DNA of 64,000 nucleotides from Halorussus caseinilyticus (GTDB lineage: Archaea; Halobacteriota; Halobacteria; Halobacteriales; Haladaptataceae). The notes below the pieces were generated by a model, which was not told where the DNA came from, did not search any database, and worked only from the letters and a program-made list of their open reading frames with translations. Shown piece after piece: positions 27,004-35,312 of this stretch; positions within the stretch are counted from its first letter, which is position 1; the number at the start of each line of letters is the position of its first letter. Both the position numbers and the translations under genes were made by a program. The DNA is taken from assembly GCF_029338395.1 (NCBI RefSeq), contig NZ_CP119809.1, positions 2,232,001 to 2,296,000 on the forward strand, read 5' to 3'.

Positions 27004-27205
27004 ACGACCCCGCCGTCCGAGACTCTCGAAATCGGGGAGTAAGTGACAATTACCGCAGGACGGGAGCGGGTTGGAACGGACGTGCAACTGTTCGTAAGGA
27101 ACGGTTTCCACCGGGTAAATGGTGAATAACAAAGACTAATCCGGGCGATGTGTTCTATCCATGCTGGGTTACGACCAAGGGGTGGCTTAGTAATGAGCAC
27201 CATTG

Positions 27206-27847
27206 GTGACTCATCCGGAACCGGAGGAGACTCCGAACCAGCAGGACTCGGCCGTCGCGGAAACGCAGGTCTCCGGCGTCGTCGATTCCGAGGACGAAGA
27301 GGAAGTCGAGGAGGAACTCTCGCGGGACCTCGTCTTCGACGTTCTGAAGAATCGGCGACGACGATACGCTCTCCACTACCTCCGACGTGCGGACGGGTCG
27401 GTCCAGTTGTCCGAACTGGCCGAACAGGTGGCGGCGTGGGAGAACGACATCACCGTCGATACGATTTCCGCGGCCGAACGAAAACGGGTATACACTGCGT
27501 TATACCAGTCTCACCTGCCAAAGTTAGACGACGCGGGCATCGTGGAGTACAACCAAAATCGCGGAATCGTAGAGCTGTCGGGTGCCGCCGAACAACTCGA
27601 CGTGTATCTGGACCTCGAATCCCGACCCGACATCCCGTGGTGCAACTGGTATCTCGGACTCGCAGTCGGCGGTCTCGGCGTTCTCACGGGTGCGTGGCTC
27701 GGTCTCCCGCCGTTCTCGCTCGTCGCGGACGTTCTCCTCGCGACGGTCATCGTCGTCGCCTACGGCTCGGTGGCGGTCGCACACACGTACTTCTCGCGGC
27801 ACGCGAGCGGGGCTGGTGAAACACCACCAGAGATTCAGGAGTCCTGA
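27206..27847 (+). CDS. HTH-domain membrane protein (DUF7344-like)
   Basis: 213 aa from the GTG at 27206, the most plausible of several weak starts. Acidic N-terminus (1-35). Winged-helix-like domain about 36-125 with LVFDVLKNRRRRYALHYLRR, LSELAEQVAAWEN and KRVYTALYQSHLPKLDDAGI, the layout of haloarchaeal DUF7344 regulators. Two hydrophobic helices near 145-190 anchor it in the membrane. The stop is 2 bp before the next ATG, so the two form an operon. Membrane-tethered transcription regulator is an inference. Confidence 0.75.
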   Translation: MTHPEPEETPNQQDSAVAETQVSGVVDSEDEEEVEEELSRDLVFDVLKNRRRRYALHYLRRADGSVQLSELAEQVAAWENDITVDTISAAERKRVYTALYQSHLPKLDDAGIVEYNQNRGIVELSGAAEQLDVYLDLESRPDIPWCNWYLGLAVGGLGVLTGAWLGLPPFSLVADVLLATVIVVAYGSVAVAHTYFSRHASGAGETPPEIQES

Positions 27848-27849
27848 CC

Positions 27850-28404
27850 ATGGAAGAGGCAGTGCGGTCCGGGCAAGTCCCGGTCGGCGACGGGGCGGAC
27901 GCGATCGCACGAGGAGTACAGACGCTCGTCCGAGCGCCGACCGACGCCGACCCGCTCTCCGTCCTGCCCGAACGCGCGTTCGACAACCTCCTCGTGGTCT
28001 CGGCGCGCGACCATCCGAACCGACTCCAGACGCACCTCGAACGCGCGGGCCACGACCCCGCTACCGTCGGCGTCGTGCCGGTAATTCCCGCGGCCGAAGC
28101 GTACGACGGCGACCTCTGGACGACCGACCCCGTTAACCCCGACGACCTGACGGGACTGGCGATGCGGTTCTCCGACGCTATGGAGTACGTCGAACCCGGC
28201 AACGGGTGGGTGTTAGTAGACGGTCTCGGCGTACTTCTGGTCTACGCCGACGACGTGCGAGTGTGTCGCTTCTTCCAGACGCTCACCAACCGAATTCGCG
28301 CGCGGGACGTGCCCGGCGTCTACCGCGCCAACCCCGACGTGATAGCCGACGAGACGTACGAACGACTCCGGACGATGTGTGACGTGGAGTACGAATCGGA
28401 GTGA
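27850..28404 (+). CDS. Haloarchaeal RecA-like protein without Walker A (DUF7504-like)
   Basis: 184 aa. Alternating strands (DNLLVVSARDHPNRLQTHLE, GNGWVLVDGLGVLLVYAD) suggest a degenerate P-loop/KaiC-like fold that lacks a Walker A loop. Follows the HTH membrane gene after 2 bp. Such pairs are common in haloarchaea and are thought to be regulatory. No catalytic residues visible. Confidence 0.7.
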   Translation: MEEAVRSGQVPVGDGADAIARGVQTLVRAPTDADPLSVLPERAFDNLLVVSARDHPNRLQTHLERAGHDPATVGVVPVIPAAEAYDGDLWTTDPVNPDDLTGLAMRFSDAMEYVEPGNGWVLVDGLGVLLVYADDVRVCRFFQTLTNRIRARDVPGVYRANPDVIADETYERLRTMCDVEYESE

Positions 28405-28509
28405 ACTCGGGGTTCCGGTCCCGTCGGTAGTTCCCTATTCGGTCGGGAGTCCCGACTGTGGACTCGGAAATACTTCTCGAATAAACGGAGGGGTCTCGAC
28501 TCGTCCGAC

Positions 28510-28845
28510 TCAGGCACAGCAGTCGCCGGTCGAGCGCCAGTCCTCACAGATGTAGTCGCCACCCTGCTGACAGCACTGGCGACTGTACCACGTCTGGTCG
28601 TAGTCACCGCACGAGTCCGCGAAACACGAGTACTCGGTCTTACAGTCGGCGTCGGTACCGACTTCCGAGATGTCTCGGACTACCCGGTCGGGTTCGGTTC
28701 GGTCTTCCGGCGCGACGACGTTCTTCGAATCGACACTTTCGGGGGTCGCGCTCGCCGTGCCGAGTAGCGTTCCGGCGGCGAGACTACTGCTGGCGACCAT
28801 CTTGAGGACCGTTCGCCGACTTCGGTCGGTACGTTCCGAAGACAT
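28510..28845 (-). CDS. Tat-exported small cysteine-rich protein (possible microhalocin-like peptide)
   Basis: 111 aa. The N-terminal DRSRRTVLKMVASSSLAAG is a twin-arginine signal, with likely cleavage after TASA near residue 33. A Ser/Val/Asp-rich propeptide-like section (34-65) leads to a compact C-terminal region (about 66-111) with eight cysteines, including two Cys-Cys pairs (QCCQQ and DCCA). No lipobox or membrane anchor, so a secreted, disulfide-bonded peptide is expected. The layout resembles halocin C8-type precursors, but the sequence is not that of C8. Function unproven. Confidence 0.72.
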   Translation of the reverse strand: MSSERTDRSRRTVLKMVASSSLAAGTLLGTASATPESVDSKNVVAPEDRTEPDRVVRDISEVGTDADCKTEYSCFADSCGDYDQTWYSRQCCQQGGDYICEDWRSTGDCCA

Positions 28846-29160
28846 GCGATAGTTAATAATATTTCAACGACATTATTTCTTGTGGCTAGATTTAAATTAG
28901 TTATCTCACACGATTTGGTGCCGAACCAGACGACGAGCCGTCGAAGAGCGACTCACCGGCCGCTCTCGGCGGTCGAAAGTCGTTCGACGCCTTCCCGCGG
29001 CCGGAGTAATTCACCGCAGCAACCCGACGCAAGCGAGGAACGCCGAAGCCGTGGCTTCGGCGTTCTGAAACGCGAGAAACAGTCGTCGGGGAGTCAGGTG
29101 TCGGACCACGGCGTGCCAAGTAGAAAAACTACTCGCCGTATTACTCGTGGGAAAAGTTAG
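28846..29160. other. Gene-free 315 bp with AT-rich promoter and a perfect hairpin
   Basis: 28850-28910 is AT-rich, with likely promoter elements for the minus-strand Cys-rich gene. At 29038-29065, GAACGCCGAAGCC and GGCTTCGGCGTTC form a perfect 13-bp dyad with an almost absent loop. No ORF with haloarchaeal codon character. Confidence 0.6.
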
Positions 29161-29234
29161 TGGGTTTGGGCAGATTTGAACTGCCGACCTCCTCCATGTC
29201 AAGGAGGTGTCATAACCAACTAGACCACAAACCC
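29161..29234 (-). tRNA. tRNA-Val (anticodon GAC)
   Basis: 74 nt on the minus strand. Acceptor GGGTTTG pairs with CAAACCC (29162-29168); discriminator A. Anticodon stem CCTCC/GGAGG encloses loop TTGACAT, anticodon GAC. T-arm GGCAG-TTCAAAT-CTGCC. D-arm with GGTCTAGTTGGTTATGACACC. No intron and no encoded CCA. Confidence 0.95.
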
Positions 29235-29373
29235 ATGTTGGTGCGGCCTTTGTCGGACGCATTTCTGCGTTTGTCCGGGGGATAATTGAACCTTTCGATT
29301 CGGTCGCAGTCCGGTGATTTCCATGAGGGTCGTTTCCCGAGAGAGTCGGGACGGGCCGGACACGCCGCGCCGC

Positions 29374-29382
29374 GTTTAATAT
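29374..29382 (+). promoter_or_regulatory. TATA-like box of the PAC2 gene
   Basis: GTTTAATAT lies about 29 bp before the ATG at 29407; leaderless promoter by spacing. Confidence 0.4.
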
Positions 29383-29406
29383 CGCGCGGAGCTTCTGTTT
29401 GGTAAC

Positions 29407-30147
29407 ATGGGGCACGTAGAGATACACGACGACCTAACGTTCGAGAGTCCGACGCTGATAGAGGGTCTGCTCGGGGTCGGATTAGTGGGGAAGATTGCGG
29501 CCGACCACGTTATCGACGCGGTAGACGCGACCTACTTCGGGACCGTCCGGTGTCCGGGCCTGCCCCGAGTCGCCGTCTACGAGTCGGGGTCCTACGAGAC
29601 GTACCCACCGGTTCGACTGTACGGGAGCGAAGAACACGGTCTCGTCGTCCTCCGGAGCGACGTGCCGGTGTCGCCGTCGGAAGTCGCTGACTTCGCGTCG
29701 TGCGTGACGCGGTGGGTGGCCGACGAGGGCGGGATGGCGATGTACGTCAGCGGTCTCCCCGCCGAAGTCGAACCCGACGGCGAGCGGTCACTCCGCGGCG
29801 TGGCGACCGGCGACGGCGAGCGACTACTGGCCGACCACGACATCGACCCGCCCGCGACCGACGGCGTGTGGAGCGGTCCGACCGGCGCGCTTCTCGCGCG
29901 CGCCAGCGAAGTCGAACTCGACGCCGTTGGACTCGTTGTCGAGACCGACCCGGAGTTTCCCGACCCCGAAGCGGCCTGCGCGTACATCAACCGGGCCGTC
30001 AACCCCATCGCGGGCCTGAGCGTGGACGACGCGGACCTGCGCGCCCACGTCGAGGAAATCCGCGCCGAGAAAGAGCAACTCGCCCACCAGATGAACGAGT
30101 CGGGCGACGACAGTTCGCGGGCCGAACCGGTCGGGATGTACCAGTAA
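29407..30147 (+). CDS. PAC2-family (proteasome assembly chaperone-like) protein
   Basis: 246 aa. PAC2 core about 1-205 with the N-terminal ESPTLIEGLLGVGLVGKIAA motif and the PxxRLYG-like PPVRLYGSEEHGLVVLRSD. An internal GPTGALLAR and a C-terminal PEAACAYINRAVNPIAGLSV, then a charged coiled helix (VEEIRAEKEQLAHQM), complete the usual archaeal layout. Family members are linked by homology to proteasome assembly factors; the archaeal substrate is not established. Monocistronic. Confidence 0.82.
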   Translation: MGHVEIHDDLTFESPTLIEGLLGVGLVGKIAADHVIDAVDATYFGTVRCPGLPRVAVYESGSYETYPPVRLYGSEEHGLVVLRSDVPVSPSEVADFASCVTRWVADEGGMAMYVSGLPAEVEPDGERSLRGVATGDGERLLADHDIDPPATDGVWSGPTGALLARASEVELDAVGLVVETDPEFPDPEAACAYINRAVNPIAGLSVDDADLRAHVEEIRAEKEQLAHQMNESGDDSSRAEPVGMYQ

Positions 30148-30377
30148 CCGTGCCGGAACTGTCTCGGTTTCTTTAGACCCTACGACTAATTGTTTAGGAC
30201 TTATTTTTATTGCTGAAGAAATTGTTTTCCCGTCCCACGTCGTAGTCGTTCGCGGAGTCGTCGCCGGAGGCTATCGGCGCGTTCGCGTATCGAGTTTCGG
30301 GCGTCCGGGGAGTTGGCGGCGTCTGTCCAGACTGCGACCGCACAGCACTGCGACGGCGACTGTGAGAGGAGTGAAAA

Positions 30378-30500
30378 GCTAGCGGCGTGGACCAATCAGG
30401 ACCACACGGCACCGCCCCGCACGGCTAACACGTCGCAACTGCTCCGCACCGCCACCGTGGGCTACAAGCCCAACTGATTCCGTCGCTTCGCTCCCGACGA
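30378..30500 (-). repeat. Dispersed repeat R1, copy c
   Basis: Lies in the gene-free gap 30148-30677. Shares GCTAGC, ACCAATCAGGACC, ACCGCCCCGCAC and the following CCGCACCGCCACCGTGGGC block with copy b, in the same orientation. The rest of the gap holds AT-rich sequence at 30180-30230 and the trp promoter. Confidence 0.6.
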
Positions 30501-30615
30501 CGCCGCGCCCGCACGCGACGGGGTTCCATCGGGTCTCTTCCTCGGTTGGTACCGAGAAACGTCGCTCGCGTACCCCGAACCGAGATGTCACTCCGTCGTT
30601 CCCCATCTCCCCGAC

Positions 30616-30664
30616 ACCTTTAAGTCGATGTACGATTGTGTTCATTGTAAGACGAAGACGTACA
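30616..30664 (+). promoter_or_regulatory. trp operon promoter and candidate operator
   Basis: TATA-like CCTTTAAGT at 30618-30626 predicts a start near 30648. TGTACG (30629-30634) and its inverted match CGTACA (30659-30664) flank that start, 24 bp apart. The half-sites resemble the TGTACA boxes of archaeal TrpY operators, but the regulator is not in this window. The transcript would have a leader of about 30 nt before the trpD ATG. Confidence 0.45.
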
Positions 30665-30677
30665 TTGGTGATTTCAA

Positions 30678-31682
30678 ATGCAGGATTACATCGAACGCGT
30701 CACCGACGGCGAGGACCTCACACTCGACGAAGCACGCGAGGCGGCCACGGCCGTCTTCGACGGTGCGACAGAAGCACAAATCGGGTCGTTGCTCACCGCC
30801 CTCCGCGCGAAAGGCGAGACCGAGACCGAAATCGCCGGGTTCGCTCAAGGGATGCGCGACGCCGCGCGGACCATCGACCCCGACCGGTCGCCGCTGGTAG
30901 ACACTTGCGGGACCGGCGGCGACGACTACGACACCATCAACGTCTCGACCACGAGCGCCGTCGTCGCCAGTGGCGCGGGCGTCCCCGTCGCCAAGCACGG
31001 CAACTACTCGGTCTCCTCGTCGTCGGGAAGCGCGGACGTACTCGACGTGGTCGGGGTCGAAATCGACGCCGAACCCCCGGCAGTCGAGGAGGCCATCGAA
31101 GAAGACGGCATCGGGTTCATGCTCGCGCCCGTCTTCCACCCCGCGATGAAGGCCGTCATCGGTCCCCGGAAGGAACTCGGCATGCGGACCGTCTTCAACG
31201 TCCTCGGCCCCCTGACCAACCCTGCGGGTGCCGACGCCCAAATCGTCGGCGTCTACGACCCCGACCTCGTGCCCGTCCTCGCCCGGTCGCTCGCTCGGAT
31301 GAACGTCGAACGCGCGCTGGTCGTCCACGGGTCGGGCATGGACGAAATCGCCATCCACGACGAGACCACCGTCGCGGAAGTCCGGGGCGACGACATCGAG
31401 GAGTACACGCTCACCCCCGAGGACATCGGACTCGAACGCCACGACGTGGCCGACGTGTCGGGCGGCACCCCCGAAGAGAACGCCGCCGACCTCCGGGGTA
31501 TCGTGGAGGGCGACGTGACCGGCGCGAAACGCGACATCATCCTCGCCAACGCCGGGGCCGCCATCTACGTCGCCGGAGAAGCCGACTCGCTCGAAGACGG
31601 TGCCGAACGCGCCGCGAAAGCCATCGACGACGGCGACGCGGCCGACCAACTCGAAGAACTCTGCCGCGCCGTGAAAGCATGA
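30678..31682 (+). CDS. trpD: Anthranilate phosphoribosyltransferase
   Basis: 334 aa. Reaction: anthranilate + PRPP to phosphoribosylanthranilate. PRPP-binding DTCGTGGDDYDTINVST lies at about 75-91, KHGNYSVSS-like at about 106-114 (the K-H-G-N anthranilate site) and FNVLGPLTNPA at about 173-183. Complete length. First gene of a trpD-F-E-G operon; the stop overlaps trpF by 4 bp. Confidence 0.95.
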   Translation: MQDYIERVTDGEDLTLDEAREAATAVFDGATEAQIGSLLTALRAKGETETEIAGFAQGMRDAARTIDPDRSPLVDTCGTGGDDYDTINVSTTSAVVASGAGVPVAKHGNYSVSSSSGSADVLDVVGVEIDAEPPAVEEAIEEDGIGFMLAPVFHPAMKAVIGPRKELGMRTVFNVLGPLTNPAGADAQIVGVYDPDLVPVLARSLARMNVERALVVHGSGMDEIAIHDETTVAEVRGDDIEEYTLTPEDIGLERHDVADVSGGTPEENAADLRGIVEGDVTGAKRDIILANAGAAIYVAGEADSLEDGAERAAKAIDDGDAADQLEELCRAVKA

Positions 31683-32341
31683 CGCGGGTGAAAATCTGCG
31701 GTCTCACCTGCGACGAGGACCTCCGAGTCGCCGTCGAAGCGGGCGCGGACGCCGTGGGTCTGCTCGTGGACGTGCCGGTCGATTCCCCGCGGGAAATCGA
31801 CCCCGAACGGGCGGCCGAACTCGCCGACGCCGCGCCGCCGTTCGTCACGACCGTACTGGTGACGATGCCCGCCACGCCCGAGCGAACGGTCGAACTCGCC
31901 CGGACAGTCGAACCCGACGCGGTTCAGATTCACGGCGAAGTGGGCGCGGGCGACCTCGCCTACCTGACCGCCAGCGTCCAAGCGCAGGTCCTGAAAGTCG
32001 TGGACGCCGCCGACCCCGAACAGGCCCGTCGCTACGACGAGTTGGCCGACGGCCTGCTGGTCGATTCCGTGGACGACGACGGCGCTGGCGGCACCGGCCG
32101 AACCCACGACTGGGAGCGCACGGCCGAACTCGCCGCCGAACTCGACTCGCCGGTCGTCCTCGCCGGAGGGCTGACTCCCGACAACGTGGACGCCGCCGTG
32201 CGCGCGGTCGAACCGTTCGCCGTGGACGTAGCCAGCGGCGTCGAAGACGCCGCGGCCGCGGGCGACGGCCGAAAAGACCCGGAAGCGGTCGCCGAGTTCG
32301 TGGCGAACGCGAAACGCTCCCGGACGGTTCCGACGCCATGA
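31679..32341 (+). CDS. trpF: Phosphoribosylanthranilate isomerase
   Basis: 220 aa from the ATG at 31679. TIM barrel starting TRVKICGLTCDEDL (catalytic Cys7-type position), with general-acid Asp in LLVDSVDDDG and phosphate-binding VLAGGLTPDNV and VDVASGVE near the C-terminus. Amadori rearrangement step of tryptophan synthesis. ATGA overlaps on both sides. Confidence 0.94.
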   Translation: MTRVKICGLTCDEDLRVAVEAGADAVGLLVDVPVDSPREIDPERAAELADAAPPFVTTVLVTMPATPERTVELARTVEPDAVQIHGEVGAGDLAYLTASVQAQVLKVVDAADPEQARRYDELADGLLVDSVDDDGAGGTGRTHDWERTAELAAELDSPVVLAGGLTPDNVDAAVRAVEPFAVDVASGVEDAAAAGDGRKDPEAVAEFVANAKRSRTVPTP

Positions 32342-33975
32342 ATCCCGAACGCGAGCAGTTCGTGGACCTCGCCGGGCGCGACGACCCTGCGGTGATTCGG
32401 GTCGAGACCGAACTCGACGTTGACGCCGCGCCGCTTTCGGCGTACGCGGCGCTGACCGGGCGTTCGACCGAGACCGAACCCTCGGAGTACGCCTTCCTGC
32501 TGGAGAGCGCCGAGAAAACCGCCTCCAGCGACCCGGACGGCGCGTTTTCGCCGGACGCGTCGGGCGACCGCCACGCCCGATACTCCTACGTTGGCTACGA
32601 CCCCGACGCGGTGGTGACGGCCGACCCCGACGACGTGCGAGTCGAGTCGCTCGGCGGTCCAGCGGCGCGGTACCTCTCGGCCGACGCCGAAAGCGAGTCG
32701 AGCGACGCTCTCGACACCCTCCGGTCGGTGATGCCCGACGCCGAACAGCGCGGGTTCCCCGACGAGGACCGCCAGCACTTCGAGGGCGGACTGGTCGGCT
32801 TTCTGGCCTACGACGCGGTGTACGACTTCTGGCTGGACGAGGTGGGCGTCGAGCGACCGGAATCGCGGTTCCCCGACGCGCAGTTCGTCCTGAACACCAA
32901 GACCGTGGCGTTCGACCACCTCGAAGGGACCGTCTCGCTGGTGTTCACGCCGCTGGTCGGGCGCGACGACGACCCGGGGGCGGTGTACGACGAACTCCGT
33001 GCGGAGTCCGACCGAGTGGCCGACCTGCTCGATGCGGCGGACGCGCCGGAGACGGGCGGGTTCGTCCGCGAGAGCGAAACCGCCGGGCCGCGCGACGAGT
33101 ACGAGGAGGCTGTCCGAATCGCCAAGGAACACGTCCTCGACGGCGACATCTATCAGGGAGTCATCTCCCGGACGCGCGAACTCCGCGGCGACATCGACTC
33201 GCTGGGGTTCTACGAGGCGCTCCGGGACGTGAACCCCTCGCCGTACATGTATCTGCTCGGCTACGACGACCTGACCGTGGTCGGCGCGAGTCCCGAGACG
33301 CTGGTCTCGGTTCGAGGCCGCGAAGTGATGGCCAACCCCATCGCCGGGACCTGCTCGCGGGGGTCGAGTCCGGTCGAGGACCGCCGACTCGCGGGCGAGA
33401 TGCTGGCGGACGGCAAGGAACGCGCCGAACACACGATGCTGGTGGACCTCGCGCGCAACGACGTGCGCCGGGTCGCTACCCCCGGAAGCGTCGAAGTCGA
33501 AGAGTTCATGAACGTCCTCAAGTACAGCCACGTCCAGCACATCGAGAGTACCGTGACCGGCCGACTCGCCGAGGACTCGGACCCCTTCGACGCCACCAGA
33601 GCCGCGTTCCCCGCGGGGACGCTCTCGGGCGCGCCCAAGATTCGCGCGATGGAGATTATCGACGACCTCGAACTGACCCCGCGGGGTCTCTACGGCGGCG
33701 GCGTCGGCTACTACTCGTGGTCGGGTGACGCAGACTTCGCCATCGTCATCCGGACCGCGACGGTCGAGTCCGAGACGGACGCCTCGCCGCCCGACCGGAT
33801 TACGGTGCAGGCGGGCGCGGGCATCGTCGCCGACAGCGACCCCGCGGCCGAGTACGACGAGACCGAGAAGAAGATGGACGGCGTGCTGACCGCCCTCGAA
33901 CGAATCGAGGACGAGTCGGCCCCCGAGACGGCGGACGCGGACCTCGGCCCGGACACGCCGGAGGTGGGGCGATGA
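32338..33975 (+). CDS. trpE: Anthranilate synthase component I
   Basis: 545 aa. Chorismate-binding domain in the C-terminal two-thirds. Signature pieces: IAGTCSRGSSPVEDRRL, KERAEHTMLVDLARNDVRRV, HIESTVTGRL, FPAGTLSGAPKIRAMEII and a C-terminal VQAGAGIVADSDP. The N-terminal domain has the LLES-type feedback site (YAFLLESAEK at about 58), so tryptophan inhibition is likely. Works with TrpG, whose gene overlaps by 4 bp. Confidence 0.95.
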   Translation: MNPEREQFVDLAGRDDPAVIRVETELDVDAAPLSAYAALTGRSTETEPSEYAFLLESAEKTASSDPDGAFSPDASGDRHARYSYVGYDPDAVVTADPDDVRVESLGGPAARYLSADAESESSDALDTLRSVMPDAEQRGFPDEDRQHFEGGLVGFLAYDAVYDFWLDEVGVERPESRFPDAQFVLNTKTVAFDHLEGTVSLVFTPLVGRDDDPGAVYDELRAESDRVADLLDAADAPETGGFVRESETAGPRDEYEEAVRIAKEHVLDGDIYQGVISRTRELRGDIDSLGFYEALRDVNPSPYMYLLGYDDLTVVGASPETLVSVRGREVMANPIAGTCSRGSSPVEDRRLAGEMLADGKERAEHTMLVDLARNDVRRVATPGSVEVEEFMNVLKYSHVQHIESTVTGRLAEDSDPFDATRAAFPAGTLSGAPKIRAMEIIDDLELTPRGLYGGGVGYYSWSGDADFAIVIRTATVESETDASPPDRITVQAGAGIVADSDPAAEYDETEKKMDGVLTALERIEDESAPETADADLGPDTPEVGR

Positions 33976-34589
33976 CCGCGAGCGCCGGGGGCGAGGCGGC
34001 GACGACCGACCGGCAGGTCCTCTTCGTGGACAACTTCGACTCGTTCACGTACAATCTCGTCGAGTACACCAGCGAACACGCCGAGACCGAAGTCGTCCGA
34101 AACACCGCCTCCCTCGCGGACGTGCGCGAGGCCGACCCCGACGCAATCGTCGTCTCGCCGGGACCGGGCCACCCCGAGAACGAGCGAGACGTAGGTGTCA
34201 CTCTCGACGTGTTCCGCGAGGTGAGTCCCGAAGTGCCGACGCTCGGGGTCTGTCTCGGACTGGAATCGGCCGTCTACGCTTACGGCGGGTCGGTGGGCCG
34301 TGCGCCAGACCCGATTCACGGCAAGGCGTTCCCAGTCTCTCACGACGGACGCGGCGTGTACGCGGGACTCGAACAGGGGTTCCGCGCCGGGCGCTACCAC
34401 TCGCTGGTGGCGACCGACGTGCCCGACTGCTTCGAGGTGACGGCGACGACCGACCACGACGGCCACGAGTTGGTGATGGGCGTCCGCCACCGCGAGTACC
34501 CCATCGAGTGCGTCCAGTTCCACCCCGAGAGCGTGCTGACGGCCGTCGGCCACGACGTGATTCGGAACTTCCTCACCGAAGTCGTCTGA
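33972..34589 (+). CDS. trpG: Anthranilate synthase component II (glutamine amidotransferase)
   Basis: 205 aa. Class I GATase: VDNFDSFTYNLVEY at the N-terminus, nucleophile Cys in LGVCLGLESA (about residue 90) and catalytic His-x-Glu in VQFHPESVLT (about 180). The usual Gly-His-Gln after the nucleophile reads Gly-Leu-Glu, a haloarchaeal-type variant that leaves the triad intact. Last gene of the operon. Confidence 0.92.
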   Translation: MTASAGGEAATTDRQVLFVDNFDSFTYNLVEYTSEHAETEVVRNTASLADVREADPDAIVVSPGPGHPENERDVGVTLDVFREVSPEVPTLGVCLGLESAVYAYGGSVGRAPDPIHGKAFPVSHDGRGVYAGLEQGFRAGRYHSLVATDVPDCFEVTATTDHDGHELVMGVRHREYPIECVQFHPESVLTAVGHDVIRNFLTEVV

Positions 34590-34671
34590 GTCGTCCGCTC
34601 GCTCGTCGCGTCGCTCCTCGCTCGCGGCCGGTCCGGAGAGTCTCGGCTCAGCCGTCTCCGGTTAGTCGAGC

Positions 34672-34765
34672 TAACCCACCTTTCTTTCTCGTCGGGTGTC
34701 CTCACGCCCTCACTTCGTTCGGACGTTACGGCCACCGCTCCTCGAAAAATCTGGACCAAAAACCC
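34672..34765 (-). repeat. Dispersed repeat R3, copy b (inverted)
   Basis: The reverse complement reads GGTCCAGATTTTTCGAGGAG, then GCGGTGGCCGTAACG, then GTGAGGACACCCGACGAGAA, matching R3a at 12.55 kb in block order. Bounded by the direct repeats described for this gap. Confidence 0.6.
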
Positions 34766-34853
34766 CTGCTCGCTCGTCGCTCCGCTCCTCGCTCGCAGTC
34801 GTTCACGGACAGTAGGGACTCAGCCGTTTCCGGTTAGTCGGACTGGCGGTCCC

Positions 34854-34882
34854 GCGGCGCGCGGGCAGTGCCCGCGCGCCGC
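34854..34882. terminator. 13-bp perfect GC hairpin downstream of trpG
   Basis: GCGGCGCGCGGGC (34854-34866), loop AGT, GCCCGCGCGCCGC (34870-34882). Could end trp transcripts that read through the repeats. Confidence 0.4.
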
Positions 34883-35085
34883 CCGCGCCCGGAACCGCGC
34901 GAGGCGTCCGCGCCGGGTTCGGCGCGCCCTCGTACTTGAAAGTCGGGTTTCGGACAGCTATCTACTGCTTAAATATCTTGAAACCGTTTCTTGGGAAATG
35001 TTTTTATTTGTCTGAGAATCCAAAAACAGTCCGGCTTCGGCCGACTGTCGGACGCTCGGCGAACCGTCCGCCGGGGTAGCGCCGA

Positions 35086-35116
35086 GCGCGCGACGGCGCG
35101 ACGCGCCGTCGCGCGC
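35086..35116 (-). terminator. GC hairpin directly after the small membrane gene
   Basis: GCGCGCGACGGCGCG (35086-35100) and CGCGCCGTCGCGCGC (35102-35116), separated by 1 nt, end 5 bp from the stop of the minus-strand gene at 35121. Confidence 0.45.
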
Positions 35117-35120
35117 GGAC

Positions 35121-35312
35121 TCACAACAGGACGCCCGCGGTGTAAAGCGCGCCGACCACCACGATGGCGACCAGCAGGAGTCGCCACGCGAGATTCAACA
35201 GGATTCGGCCGACGAGTACGACGGCGGCGAGTCCGACGAGGGCGACGAGCAACGTGCCGAGCGGAGTTCCGAGCAATCCGGTGGCGAGCGGCGTGGCGAG
35301 CGAGGCACTCAT
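35121..35312 (-). CDS. Small two-helix membrane protein
   Basis: 63 aa from the ATG at 35310-35312 (MSASLATPLATGLLGTP). Hydrophobic segments at about 16-34 (LLVALVGLAAVVLVGRILL) and 40-62 (RLLLVAIVVVGALYTAGVLL). The longer upstream frame is polar and atypical. Function unknown; similar short membrane proteins are common in haloarchaea. Confidence 0.6.
   Translation of the reverse strand: MSASLATPLATGLLGTPLGTLLVALVGLAAVVLVGRILLNLAWRLLLVAIVVVGALYTAGVLL

Larger units (their letters stand above)
34590..35120. other. Gene-free 530 bp with repeats and hairpins
   Basis: Holds two direct repeats (34597-34667 and 34779-34845, sharing CGCTCGTCGC, CGCTCCTCGCTCGC and CTCAGCCGT...TCCGGTTAGTCG) that flank repeat R3 copy b. 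Two GC hairpins follow (34854-34882 and 35086-35116), with an AT-rich stretch (34960-35015) between them. No credible ORF. Confidence 0.65.

Noticed and set aside
27148-27819. Plus-strand frame starting MCSIHAGLRPRG in another phase
   Set aside because: Overlaps the DUF7344-like gene in a different frame. It is Arg-rich and lacks the acidic haloarchaeal profile.
29011-29427. 138-codon minus-strand ORF across the tRNA-Val gene
   Set aside because: Overlaps a well-supported tRNA and is Arg/Pro-rich without motifs.
32032-33540. A 502-codon minus-strand frame opposite trpE
   Set aside because: Antisense to a gene with complete TrpE motifs. Its translation has no recognisable motifs and only reflects codon-position GC bias.
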